Below, piece by piece: positions 7,806-13,631 of a DNA stretch of 14,849 bases. The notes below the pieces were generated by a model. The model ran no database searches. It saw only the letters and a list, made by a program, of their open reading frames with translations, and was not told the DNA's origin. A program made the position numbers and the translations under genes. Source of the DNA: Oscillospiraceae bacterium (lineage in GTDB: Bacteria; Bacillota; Clostridia; Oscillospirales; Ruminococcaceae); the NCBI GenBank assembly GCA_900768735.1, contig CAAGDZ010000115.1:1-14849 (forward strand), read 5' to 3'. Each line of letters opens with the position of its first letter. Position 1 is the first letter of the stretch.

Positions 7806-8304
7806 TTTTATTTCTCCTTATTATATCATCAAACAAAAGGTTGCCGACCGAGGTGTTTTTAAGTTTTTCTCTCGCCTCGTCCTCGTCAAACCAGCGCGCC
7901 TCGACAAGCTCGTCCGACAGCGTAAAACCACCCTCCCCGACTTCTGCCGAAAAGCCTATCATCAGCATCTGCTTTTTCTCATAGGGATAGGTCGAAATAA
8001 GCTCACAGGACAAAGCGTCAAGTCCGAGCTCCTCCTTTATCTCTCTTACCGCCGCCTGCTGTGCGGTCTCGTTTGTCTTTATATATCCTGATACGCATAT
8101 AAATTTGTTGTCCTTTATCTCGTCGCAGCTTTGCTGACGGATAAGCGCGTATTTGCCGTCACGGTGCGCTATCGCGATTATACAGCAGGGGAACATCTCG
8201 AACCACGGCTTATTGCAGGATTCGCACCACGGCACGGCTTTTTCATCACCGAGGTCTTTTAAAGAGAGCCTTCCGCCGCAGTCGGGGCAGAATTTAAAAC
8301 GCAT
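7792..8304 (-). CDS. Nudix hydrolase with N-terminal zinc ribbon (NudC-like layout)
   Basis: A 170-residue hydrolase of nucleoside diphosphate-X compounds. A four-cysteine zinc ribbon (C6, C9, C27, C30) precedes the Nudix fold. The Nudix box is complete: G73, E79, then REIKEELGL at 87-95, with E91 and E92 for metal. The order ribbon then Nudix resembles NADH pyrophosphatase NudC. However, the stretch after the box reads STYPYEKKQMLMIGF instead of the NudC SQPWPFP-type signature, so NADH specificity is doubtful. ATG at 8304 is chosen over an upstream ATG at 8352: AAGGA lies 8 nt upstream and the 16 added residues are unlike the family. It overlaps the thioesterase by 14 bp and heads the operon after the galE terminator. 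A 10-bp palindrome ATACCGGTAT at 8338-8347 lies in its leader region. Confidence 0.88.
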   Translation of the reverse strand: MRFKFCPDCGGRLSLKDLGDEKAVPWCESCNKPWFEMFPCCIIAIAHRDGKYALIRQQSCDEIKDNKFICVSGYIKTNETAQQAAVREIKEELGLDALSCELISTYPYEKKQMLMIGFSAEVGEGGFTLSDELVEARWFDEDEAREKLKNTSVGNLLFDDIIRRNKNGRN

Positions 8305-8365
8305 GGTATCAGTCCTTTCGATTTTATAAATATATGGATACCGGTATATCATTCCCGAAAAATCC

Positions 8366-8395
8366 GAAAATAGCCATAGCAGGTGCTATGGCTAT
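8366..8395 (-). terminator. Intrinsic terminator of galE
   Basis: Perfect 11-bp stem ATAGCCATAGC (8370-8380) / GCTATGGCTAT (8385-8395) with a 4-nt loop, followed on the minus strand by TTTT (8366-8369) and further U-rich sequence. It lies 20 bp after the galE stop and separates galE from the Nudix operon. Confidence 0.85.
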
Positions 8396-8415
8396 AAGCG
8401 TTCAGTAGTTTTTTC

Positions 8416-9414
8416 TTACGAATTATTTTTTATAAAATTCCAGCTGTCGCGGCACATCTGCTCCAGTCCGCGCTGAGCCTTCCAGCCAAGCTTTTTCTTT
8501 GCAAGCGCGGGGTTTGAATAGCACTCCGCCGCGTCACCGGGGCGTCTGCCTGCGATTACGTACGGAACCTTTACACCGTTTACCTTTTCAAAGGTGTTGA
8601 TTATGTCAAGCACAGAGTAACCCTTGCCGGTACCTAAGTTGTAGGCGGGACAGCCGGTCTCTTTTCTTACCGCCTTGATAGCGGCAACGTGACCGAGCGC
8701 CAGATCCACAACGTGGATATAGTCGCGTATGCAGGTGCCGTCGGGGGTGGGGTAGTCGTTGCCGAATACGCTGAGCGTAGCCATCTTGCCCGACGCGGTG
8801 CGGAGGATAAGCGGCATGAGGTTATTAGGTATGCCGTTGGGGTCCTCGCCGATTTTTCCGCTCTCGTGCGCGCCTATCGGGTTGAAGTAGCGCAGCAACA
8901 CTATGCTCCAGTCCTTGTCCGAGGCGTAAAGCTCGCGGCACATATTCTCTATAATAAGCTTTGTACTGCCGTAGGGGTTTATCGCGCTGAGCGGGAAGTC
9001 CTCTGTAACCGGCACCTTTTCGGGTATGCCGTAAACGGTCGCGCTCGAGCTGAACACCAGCTTTTTACAGCCGTACTTCTGCATCGTCTCGATAAGCGCG
9101 ATTGTTGAGTTGAGATTATTGTTGTAGTACATAACAGGCTTTAAGCAGCTCTCTCCGACTGCCTTGTAGCCGGCAAAGTGGATAACCTCGGTGATGAAGT
9201 TCTCCCTGAAAATCCTGTCAAGCGCCTCACGGTCACAGCAGTCGTTCTGATAAAACGCAAAATCCCTGCCGGTTATTTCCTTTATAAGCTCTATCGCCGC
9301 GGGCTTTGAGTTGTAGAAATTGTCGATTACTATTATATCCTCGCCTGCGTTTAAAAGCTCTATACAAGTGTGCGAGCCGATATATCCGGCACCGCCTGTT
9401 ACTAAAATCGCCAT
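8416..9414 (-). CDS. galE: UDP-glucose 4-epimerase GalE
   Basis: NAD-dependent extended short-chain dehydrogenase that interconverts UDP-galactose and UDP-glucose in the Leloir pathway and supplies UDP-galactose for glycan synthesis. The 332-residue length is typical. The NAD motif GGAGYIG is at 7-13, the active-site serine S124 lies in SSSATVYG, and Y148 with K152 form the YxxxK pair. IRDYIHVVDLA and GRRPGDAAECYSNP near the C-terminus are classic GalE segments. ATG at 9414 has AAGGA about 11 nt upstream. It is transcribed alone from a consensus promoter and ends at an intrinsic terminator. A GH36 alpha-galactosidase operon follows on the same strand, which fits galactose use. Confidence 0.97.
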   Translation of the reverse strand: MAILVTGGAGYIGSHTCIELLNAGEDIIVIDNFYNSKPAAIELIKEITGRDFAFYQNDCCDREALDRIFRENFITEVIHFAGYKAVGESCLKPVMYYNNNLNSTIALIETMQKYGCKKLVFSSSATVYGIPEKVPVTEDFPLSAINPYGSTKLIIENMCRELYASDKDWSIVLLRYFNPIGAHESGKIGEDPNGIPNNLMPLILRTASGKMATLSVFGNDYPTPDGTCIRDYIHVVDLALGHVAAIKAVRKETGCPAYNLGTGKGYSVLDIINTFEKVNGVKVPYVIAGRRPGDAAECYSNPALAKKKLGWKAQRGLEQMCRDSWNFIKNNS

Positions 9415-9481
9415 ATTATTAACGTTCCTTTCCTGTCGGGCGTCTGTGACGAAGCATAGACTTTACCGACCTTTACTGATG

Positions 9482-9499
9482 AATTTGTATGAACAAATT
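9482..9499 (-). promoter_or_regulatory. Inverted repeat at the galE transcription start (operator candidate)
   Basis: AATTTGT (9482-9488) and ACAAATT (9493-9499) are perfect 7-bp arms separated by 4 nt, about 6 to 23 nt downstream of the predicted galE start site. The position fits a repressor operator or a 5' stem-loop. The same half-sites recur near the 10357 gene promoter. Confidence 0.5.
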
Positions 9500-9511
9500 G
9501 CCATTACTATA

Positions 9512-9540
9512 ATTATATATCCTTATGTGGCGAATGTCAA
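9512..9540 (-). promoter_or_regulatory. Perfect consensus sigma-A promoter of galE
   Basis: On the minus strand TTGACA (9535-9540), a 17-bp spacer and TATAAT (9512-9517), both boxes fully consensus. The start site would be near 9505, giving a leader of about 90 nt. Confidence 0.9.
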
Positions 9541-9570
9541 GTGATAATGTTATCCGCGCTGATACCGTTA

Positions 9571-9599
9571 TTGACATTTTTTTCATTTTTGAATAAAAA
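9571..9599 (+). promoter_or_regulatory. Probable promoter of the 9714 secreted-protein gene
   Basis: TTGACA (9571-9576), 17-bp T-rich spacer, then TAAAAA (9594-9599), a weak -10 box. It points away from the galE promoter; the two -35 boxes are 30 bp apart, so factors bound between them could affect both genes. Confidence 0.55.
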
Positions 9600-9641
9600 A
9601 TACGTCGGTCGGCATAATAAAATTGCGAAAGCTTTTTTCGT

Positions 9642-9659
9642 GCATTTTCGCGAAAATGC
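9642..9659 (+). promoter_or_regulatory. 18-bp perfect palindrome in the leader of the 9714 gene
   Basis: GCATTTTCGCGAAAATGC is its own reverse complement. It sits between the predicted promoter and the ribosome site and could be an operator or an RNA hairpin with a CGCG loop. No regulator is identified. Confidence 0.45.
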
Positions 9660-9713
9660 TCAGTTGAACAAAAAACGAGTATTTATCCTATGTATAGAAA
9701 GGAAAGAACAGTT

Positions 9714-10097
9714 ATGAAAAAGACGGCGGCAATTTTAGCGGCTGTTGCCTGCACAGCGGCTATGAGCGTATCTGCATTCGCTGTAAACGGCACAACAAGA
9801 AACAACAGCAACAATATCGTTGACGATGTATTAAACGGTGCTGAGGATGTAGTAAGCGGCGTGGTAAACGGCGTCGAGAACGTAGTTACTCCCGGTCATT
9901 CAAACTCGGTAAATGAAACAACCGGAAACGACAACGTAACCGCACCGAACACAACCTCGGGCGCGGTTATCGGTGAGACAACAAGCGTACCCGAGAACGT
10001 AAACACAGGTGTTCCTGCTTTAGAGCTTGCGGCACTCGGTACAGCGGCAGTAGGCGGTCTTGCGGTAATGGCAATCACCGTACGCAGAAAGAAGTAA
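9714..10097 (+). CDS. Small secreted, membrane-anchored protein of unknown function
   Basis: I do not recognise a named family. The 127-residue protein begins with a clear signal peptide (MKKTAAILAAVA..., cleavage likely after SAFA at about 23). A polar, N/T/V-rich middle contains a degenerate internal repeat, NGAEDVVSG / NGVENVV, then a Thr/Asn-rich stretch. The C-terminus has NTGV, a hydrophobic segment of about 20 residues and RRKK, laid out like a cell-wall sorting signal but without LPxTG. It should be exported and held at the membrane or cell wall. ATG at 9714 has AGGA 10 nt upstream; an in-frame ATG 8 codons earlier lacks a ribosome site and would displace the signal peptide. It is a single-gene unit ending in a strong terminator. 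Confidence 0.85.
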   Translation: MKKTAAILAAVACTAAMSVSAFAVNGTTRNNSNNIVDDVLNGAEDVVSGVVNGVENVVTPGHSNSVNETTGNDNVTAPNTTSGAVIGETTSVPENVNTGVPALELAALGTAAVGGLAVMAITVRRKK

Positions 10098-10114
10098 CAG
10101 ATTTGAAAATCATG

Positions 10115-10140
10115 TCACCGCCCTCGGGCGGTGATTTTTT
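10115..10140 (+). terminator. Intrinsic terminator after the 9714 gene
   Basis: Stem TCACCGCC (10115-10122) / GGCGGTGA (10127-10134), loop CTCG, followed by six T (10135-10140), 17 bp after the stop codon. Confidence 0.93.
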
Positions 10141-10211
10141 GCCATTTAGCTTACAATTATCTTTATTTACCTAACGGATTATGAAACTGTGTTACATTTA
10201 GTGCAGTTGCA

Positions 10212-10327
10212 ACAAAATTTCGGCGAAAATTGTACTTTGTGTACAAATTTCCTAGCTAGATTTGTTGAGATTGCCTATTGATTATTAAAACGTTTTCATT
10301 TATAATGGAGATACAAATTTAATTTGT
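10212..10327 (+). promoter_or_regulatory. Cluster of ACAAATT/AATTTGT-like inverted repeats around the 10357 promoter
   Basis: Three inverted repeats lie within 116 bp. ACAAAATTT-CGGCG-AAAATTGT (10212-10233) is imperfect. ACAAAT (10243-10248) pairs with ATTTGT (10260-10265) across 11 nt. ACAAATT-T-AATTTGT (10313-10327) is perfect and lies on the likely start site. The arms match those at galE. Probably binding sites for one regulator, by inference only. Confidence 0.45.
10278..10306 (+). promoter_or_regulatory. Sigma-A promoter of the 10357 surface-protein gene
   Basis: TTGATT (10278-10283), a 17-bp spacer and a perfect TATAAT (10301-10306). The start site would be near 10313, inside the perfect ACAAATT palindrome, giving a leader of about 45 nt. 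Confidence 0.85.
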
Positions 10328-10356
10328 AAAACCGATTTTTATGGAGGACTTTAATC

Positions 10357-11268
10357 ATGAAATTAAGAAAAATCATGGCCGGAGTAGTCGCTGCATCTGT
10401 TGCTGCAACAATGGTAGTAGCTGCTTCCGCTGAATCCAACAAAGCATTTTTAATGTTCGCAGACACCAACTGGTTCTGGGGTTCATGGGGATATGACGAC
10501 AGCGCAAAGGGTTATTGCGAAGCCGGTGCTGTTGATGTAACAGGTGACGGTACATACACTGTTTACCTCGATCAGACTCTTGTAAACACCGAGAATCTCG
10601 GCGCTACAGGCATTGATGAAGAAACAGGCGATCCGTACAATGTTACAGCTGTAGGCGCTATGGTATTCAATGTTGATATCGAAAACATTGCAGCACTTGT
10701 AGGCTGCGGCAAGGACAGCGAAGGTTATGAAGAGCTGACAACAGCTGCTGAGAAGATGGCTTTTGCTAAGGAAAAGGGCATCGAAGTAACCGATGTTACT
10801 ATCAAGCAGGTTATGGACGGTCAGGAGACTGAAGTTGCAGTAGACAACAGCAAGATTATTTACGGCGACCTCGAAGGAAACGGCAAGATCCGTATCGAAA
10901 TCTACAACGAGTACGGCGAGAGCAAGAACGACCCTGCTATCGACATTGCTGATCTTTACTTCAACGAGAAGCTTTCTGTAACATTCACAATCACAGGTAT
11001 CGACGCTGCTCTCGCAGGCGAAGATGAGCCTACAGACGAGCCTACAGATGAACCCACTGATGAGCCTACAGATGAGCCTACAGACGAGCCCACTGATGAG
11101 CCTACAGACGAGCCTGCTGAGACAGACAAGCCCGCTGAGACGGACGCTCCTACAACAGGCGACACAACAAAGCCCAACTCCAACACAGGTGTTGAGGGTA
11201 TCGCAGTAGTTGCAGGCGTAGCAGTTCTCGCAACAGGCGCTATCATCGTAGCTAAGAAGAGAAAGTAA
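10357..11268 (+). CDS. Secreted cell-surface protein with TDEP repeat stalk and C-terminal anchor, function unknown
   Basis: The 303-residue protein starts with a signal peptide (MKLRKIMAGVVAASVAATMVV..., cleavage likely after AASA at about 25). An ectodomain of about 200 residues follows, rich in Asp, Thr and aromatic residues (WFWGSWGYDD at about 39-48, then DVTGDGTYTVYLD). It looks beta-rich and recalls carbohydrate-binding or cellulosome-associated modules, but I cannot assign a family. Next come a stalk of seven TDEP repeats plus AETDKP/AETDAP, then PNSNTGV, a hydrophobic helix and KKRK. It should be displayed outside the membrane on the acidic stalk. ATG at 10357 has GGAGGA 8 nt upstream. 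With a consensus promoter, this ribosome site and a strong terminator, high expression is likely. The gene is AT-richer than its neighbours. Confidence 0.87.
   Translation: MKLRKIMAGVVAASVAATMVVAASAESNKAFLMFADTNWFWGSWGYDDSAKGYCEAGAVDVTGDGTYTVYLDQTLVNTENLGATGIDEETGDPYNVTAVGAMVFNVDIENIAALVGCGKDSEGYEELTTAAEKMAFAKEKGIEVTDVTIKQVMDGQETEVAVDNSKIIYGDLEGNGKIRIEIYNEYGESKNDPAIDIADLYFNEKLSVTFTITGIDAALAGEDEPTDEPTDEPTDEPTDEPTDEPTDEPTDEPAETDKPAETDAPTTGDTTKPNSNTGVEGIAVVAGVAVLATGAIIVAKKRK
11032..11115 (+). repeat. Seven 12-bp coding repeats (Thr-Asp-Glu-Pro)
   Basis: Seven consecutive 12-bp units, each encoding TDEP, with only synonymous differences (GAC/GAT, GAG/GAA, CCT/CCC, ACA/ACT). It follows a related EDEP and forms the extended acidic stalk of the surface protein. 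Copy number is likely to vary between strains. Confidence 0.95.
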
Positions 11269-11304
11269 TTTAACCTACTTTCGGTCTTAATTTGAACAGC
11301 TTGA

Positions 11305-11330
11305 CCCCCGCAGGTTTCTGCGGGGGTTTT
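11305..11330 (+). terminator. Intrinsic terminator after the 10357 gene
   Basis: Stem CCCCCGCAG (11305-11313) / CTGCGGGGG (11318-11326), loop GTTT, followed by TTTT (11327-11330) and a T-rich tail, 36 bp after the stop codon. Confidence 0.93.
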
Positions 11331-11388
11331 GTTGTGGGGGCGGGGATGCAGGACTGGTGGGTTTGGCGGTGGTAGTTCAGAATAGATA

Positions 11389-11850
11389 AATCGGATAAAG
11401 TGTAACGTTAAGCCCGCCGCGCAGTCGGGGCGTAAAATTACTGGAACGTAACAGCGCGGCGAAATTGCGGCGCTTTGTGGCTCTGCCTCCTTGCAGCGCC
11501 TTTGGGCGCCAACTTTCCGCATCCCTGCGGAACGGCACGCTTTCGGGACGCTTTGCGAATCAGATAAAATGATAACGTTAAACCCGCCGTGCAGTCGGTG
11601 TGGCAAATTATCGAAACGTAATAGCACGGCGGAATAGGGCGAAATTGCGGCGCTTTGTGGCTCTGCCTCCTTGCAGCGCCTTTGGGCGTCAACTTTCCGC
11701 ATCCCTGCGGAACGGCACGCTTCCGGAACGCTTTGCTAATCAGATAAAATGATAACGTTAAACCCGCCGTGCAGTCGGTGTGGCAAATTATCGAAACGTA
11801 ATAGCACGGCGGAACTTGATAAAGCGGAACGCTTTACGCAAATTATCAGG
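11389..11850. repeat. 180-bp tandem repeat array with structured units
   Basis: The gap 11331-11951 has no convincing gene; this array fills most of it. It reads A0-B1-A1-B2-A2 plus a remnant of a third B. B1 begins near 11461 and B2 near 11641, A1 at 11558 and A2 at 11738, an exact 180-bp period. A1 and A2 are identical over about 75 bp, while A0 (from 11389) has diverged. Each A unit has a 9-bp inverted repeat, CCGCCGTGC / GCACGGCGG, about 35 nt apart. B units contain the hairpin CCGCA-TCCC-TGCGG and GGCGCT / AGCGCC arms. A remnant resembling the end of B follows at about 11824-11850. Open frames across it on the minus strand are repeat-derived and unlikely to be genes. Confidence 0.85.
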
Positions 11851-11883
11851 ATTTTTTGAGTGGGTTGTGATAATATAATAATG

Positions 11884-11895
11884 TAACGTACGTTA
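11884..11895 (+). promoter_or_regulatory. 12-bp palindrome upstream of the AraC-GGDEF gene
   Basis: TAACGTACGTTA is a perfect palindrome 5 bp after a TATAAT (11874-11879) that lacks a good -35 box. It may be an operator, possibly for the protein encoded 57 bp downstream. The related TAACGTTA occurs in the A repeat units. Confidence 0.35.
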
Positions 11896-11951
11896 GATTT
11901 GAGGGGAGCGGTTTGCGTTTGCAGGCGCTCTTATGAAAGGCAGGGTGAACT

Positions 11952-12776
11952 ATGGATAGCGACAAGCTCAGAATACTTACCGACGCGCTGGATTATATCG
12001 AGGCACACCTGCGCGATGAAATATCGCAGGAGGAGTGTGCCCGTGCGGCATACTGCTCGCTGTCGGGACTGCAAAAGCTGTTCCGCTACGCGTTTCACAT
12101 AAGCATAGGCGAGTATGTCACGAAGCGAAGATTGTCCTGTGCGGCGCGTGATTTAAAGCAGGGGTGTTCGGTGCTGGACACCGCGATAAATTACGGCTAC
12201 GGCTCGTCCGAGGCGTTTACGCGGGCGTTTGTCAGAGTGTGGGGCGTGACCCCGACCGAGTACAGAAGCAGCCGCCGCTTTTCACAGATTTGCCCTAAGC
12301 TCGATTTTCCCGAACAACGGGAGTTCAAAGGAGAGATTATCATGACAAGAAGATTTGATATTTCCGAGCTGTACGATTACATTAAATCCAAGAACGGTAC
12401 ATACGTTATAGTTTTCGACACCTGCGGCTTGCTCGTAATCAATCGTGATTACGGAGGGAAAGCGGGTGACGCGGTGATAAGGGAGTGCCTGCGCCGCATT
12501 GATGTAGAGACCGGCGAGGATATGCTGCTTTTCCGCATCGGCGGTGACGAATTCGCTCTGGTGACCGGTTATTCGGATAAGGAGAGCGTGACGGCTCTGG
12601 CACAGCGGATTCTCGCGCATAACGGCGAGGTTATTGACGCTGACGGAGCTGAGCTCGGCGTGTCCATGCGCGCGGGTGCGGTAATGCTCAGCGACAGCTG
12701 TAAAAGGTATAATATGCTGTTTTCCGAGCTTATGAGCGCGCCGAGCGATGATCCGGATAACTTTACAATTGAGTAA
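11952..12776 (+). CDS. AraC-family DNA-binding domain fused to a GGDEF domain
   Basis: A 274-residue cytoplasmic protein. Residues 1-106 form a two-helix-turn-helix AraC/XylS domain, ending in the family signature GYGSSEAFTRAFVRVWGVTPTEYR split across 82-105. A linker leads to a compact GGDEF-like domain from about 131 to 274, with FDTCGLLVIN (155-164), GGKAGD (168-173) and RIGGDEF (195-201). The GGDEF signature is intact, but no RxxD inhibitory site is seen before it and the domain is short, so it may make or only bind nucleotide. There is no membrane segment or sensor domain. Inference: a transcription factor controlled by a nucleotide through its C-terminus. ATG at 11952 has AGGG 6 nt upstream. 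A second strong ribosome site precedes M131. A good terminator follows. Confidence 0.85.
   Translation: MDSDKLRILTDALDYIEAHLRDEISQEECARAAYCSLSGLQKLFRYAFHISIGEYVTKRRLSCAARDLKQGCSVLDTAINYGYGSSEAFTRAFVRVWGVTPTEYRSSRRFSQICPKLDFPEQREFKGEIIMTRRFDISELYDYIKSKNGTYVIVFDTCGLLVINRDYGGKAGDAVIRECLRRIDVETGEDMLLFRIGGDEFALVTGYSDKESVTALAQRILAHNGEVIDADGAELGVSMRAGAVMLSDSCKRYNMLFSELMSAPSDDPDNFTIE
12327..12344 (+). promoter_or_regulatory. Internal ribosome binding site and ATG before the GGDEF domain
   Basis: AAAGGAG (12327-12333) lies 8 nt before ATG at 12342, codon 131 of the AraC-GGDEF gene. This is better spaced than the site at the gene start. It falls exactly at the domain border, so a free 144-residue GGDEF protein could be made from the same mRNA. 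Confidence 0.5.
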
Positions 12777-12838
12777 ATAAATGACTTTGGCATACATGGC
12801 GTAAGAGCTTTAGTGCGTGCGGTGTATTGAAGGTTATG

Positions 12839-12876
12839 AAAGCGGCTTTTGATAGTATTCAAAGGTCGCTTTTCGT
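12839..12876 (+). terminator. Intrinsic terminator after the AraC-GGDEF gene
   Basis: Fourteen-bp stem, AAAGCGGCTTTTGA (12839-12852) with TCAAAGGTCGCTTT (12859-12872), two G-T wobbles and a 6-nt loop, followed by a T-rich tail. It lies about 60 bp after the stop codon. Confidence 0.8.
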
Positions 12877-12887
12877 TTGCTTTGGCA

Positions 12888-12916
12888 TTGACTTTTATTG
12901 ATTATTTTGCTACAAT
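12888..12916 (+). promoter_or_regulatory. Sigma-A promoter of the GNAT gene
   Basis: TTGACT (12888-12893), a 17-bp spacer and TACAAT (12911-12916). The start site would be near 12923, giving a leader of about 130 nt. Confidence 0.8.
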
Positions 12917-13004
12917 AAGCAAAACGATGAATCGGAAGTTATTGCTATATTATTATCCCGCCGTTGCAGTATCTTTACGATAAATCAAACCGATTAAAAG
13001 GCGT

Positions 13005-13031
13005 AATTGCGAGCCGAGGCACTCGGCAATT
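13005..13031 (+). promoter_or_regulatory. Hairpin in the GNAT leader
   Basis: GCCGAG (13013-13018) and CTCGGC (13022-13027) form a 6-bp stem around GCA. The flanking AATTGC (13005-13010) and GCAATT (13026-13031) can pair instead, sharing the bases GC at 13026-13027. It ends 15 nt before the AAGGAG ribosome site. Confidence 0.45.
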
Positions 13032-13053
13032 TGACTACACACTAAGGAGCGCT

Positions 13054-13572
13054 ATGAACAAACTTACATTCACCCACATTACAAGCGGAAGCCGCACGGA
13101 TTTTCACCGCCTTATGCAGATGTACGCAAAGGAACTTGACGAGCACCAGAACCGCAATACCGACCCCGACATCTTAAAAAGATGGACTGACAGTATCGTC
13201 GAAAAGCAGTACGATGACGGCAGATGTCTGCGGCTGTGCTATGAGAAAACGGAGCTTATCGGCTTTCTGTACGGGAAAATTGACCTCCCCGATGACAAAG
13301 GCTTTAAAAAAGTCGGCTACGGCTGTATAATGGAATTTTATGTATTGCCAAAGCACCGCAGGAAAGGTTATGGCAAAGAGATGTTCTGCTATATGGAAGA
13401 ATTTTTCAGAGCCGCCGGAGCTTGCCGTATGTACCTTACCGCCGACCCTGTTACGGGCAGACCGTTCTGGGAGACGATGGGATTTATTGACACAGGCACG
13501 ACTTCTCCGGATAACGGGCAGGAGATATACAAAAAAGCAGTGGCTGAAAAAGAAATGATAAACCTGAGCTGA
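13054..13572 (+). CDS. GNAT-family N-acetyltransferase, substrate unknown
   Basis: A 172-residue acetyl-CoA-dependent acetyltransferase. Motif A reads EFYVLPKHRRKGYGKEM at 94-110, with RRKGYG (102-107) forming the pyrophosphate-binding loop. GRPFWETMGFIDTG at 135-148 is the usual C-terminal GNAT segment. The substrate could be a small amine, an amino-glycoside-like compound or a protein N-terminus; the sequence does not say. ATG at 13054 is chosen because AAGGAG lies 5 nt upstream and the protein then has normal GNAT length. The frame stays open upstream to a TTG at 12964, but without a ribosome site. It is a single-gene unit with its own promoter, and converges with the RNHCP gene on a shared terminator. 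Confidence 0.9.
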   Translation: MNKLTFTHITSGSRTDFHRLMQMYAKELDEHQNRNTDPDILKRWTDSIVEKQYDDGRCLRLCYEKTELIGFLYGKIDLPDDKGFKKVGYGCIMEFYVLPKHRRKGYGKEMFCYMEEFFRAAGACRMYLTADPVTGRPFWETMGFIDTGTTSPDNGQEIYKKAVAEKEMINLS

Positions 13573-13582
13573 ATACAAACAA

Positions 13583-13612
13583 ACCCGCCGCGGGAGAAAT
13601 TCCGCGGCGGGT
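13583..13612. terminator. Bidirectional terminator between the GNAT and RNHCP genes
   Basis: Perfect 11-bp stem ACCCGCCGCGG (13583-13593) / CCGCGGCGGGT (13602-13612) with an 8-nt loop. The T-rich tail is better on the minus strand (TTTGTTTGT) than on the plus strand, so it mainly ends the RNHCP transcript and also faces the GNAT gene 10 bp away. Confidence 0.85.
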
Positions 13613-13631
13613 GCTTATGTTTTATACGGAT

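Noticed and set aside
8305..8352. Longer Nudix start at 8352
   Set aside because: The added 16 residues precede the zinc ribbon without family support, and ATG at 8304 has a well-spaced AAGGA.
11032..11115. CRISPR-like array
   Set aside because: The 12-bp units are contiguous without spacers and encode TDEP in frame with only synonymous changes, so this is a coding repeat.
11438..11692. Second minus-strand frame inside the 180-bp repeats
   Set aside because: It is just another frame of the same repeated DNA; it begins and ends within repeat units and has no recognisable domain.
10956..11702. Long minus-strand open frame crossing the end of the surface-protein gene and the repeats
   Set aside because: It is antisense to the TDEP repeats, which read as an SSVG repeat there, and continues into the 180-bp repeats, whose units give near-identical peptide blocks. 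No ribosome site or family match, and it crosses a strong plus-strand terminator.
11389..11850. Insertion sequence or transposon
   Set aside because: No transposase gene, no terminal inverted repeats with target duplications; the pattern is a tandem array.
12964..13053. Upstream extension of the GNAT gene from a TTG
   Set aside because: No ribosome site, residues unlike GNAT N-termini, and it would pass through the leader hairpin; ATG at 13054 has AAGGAG.
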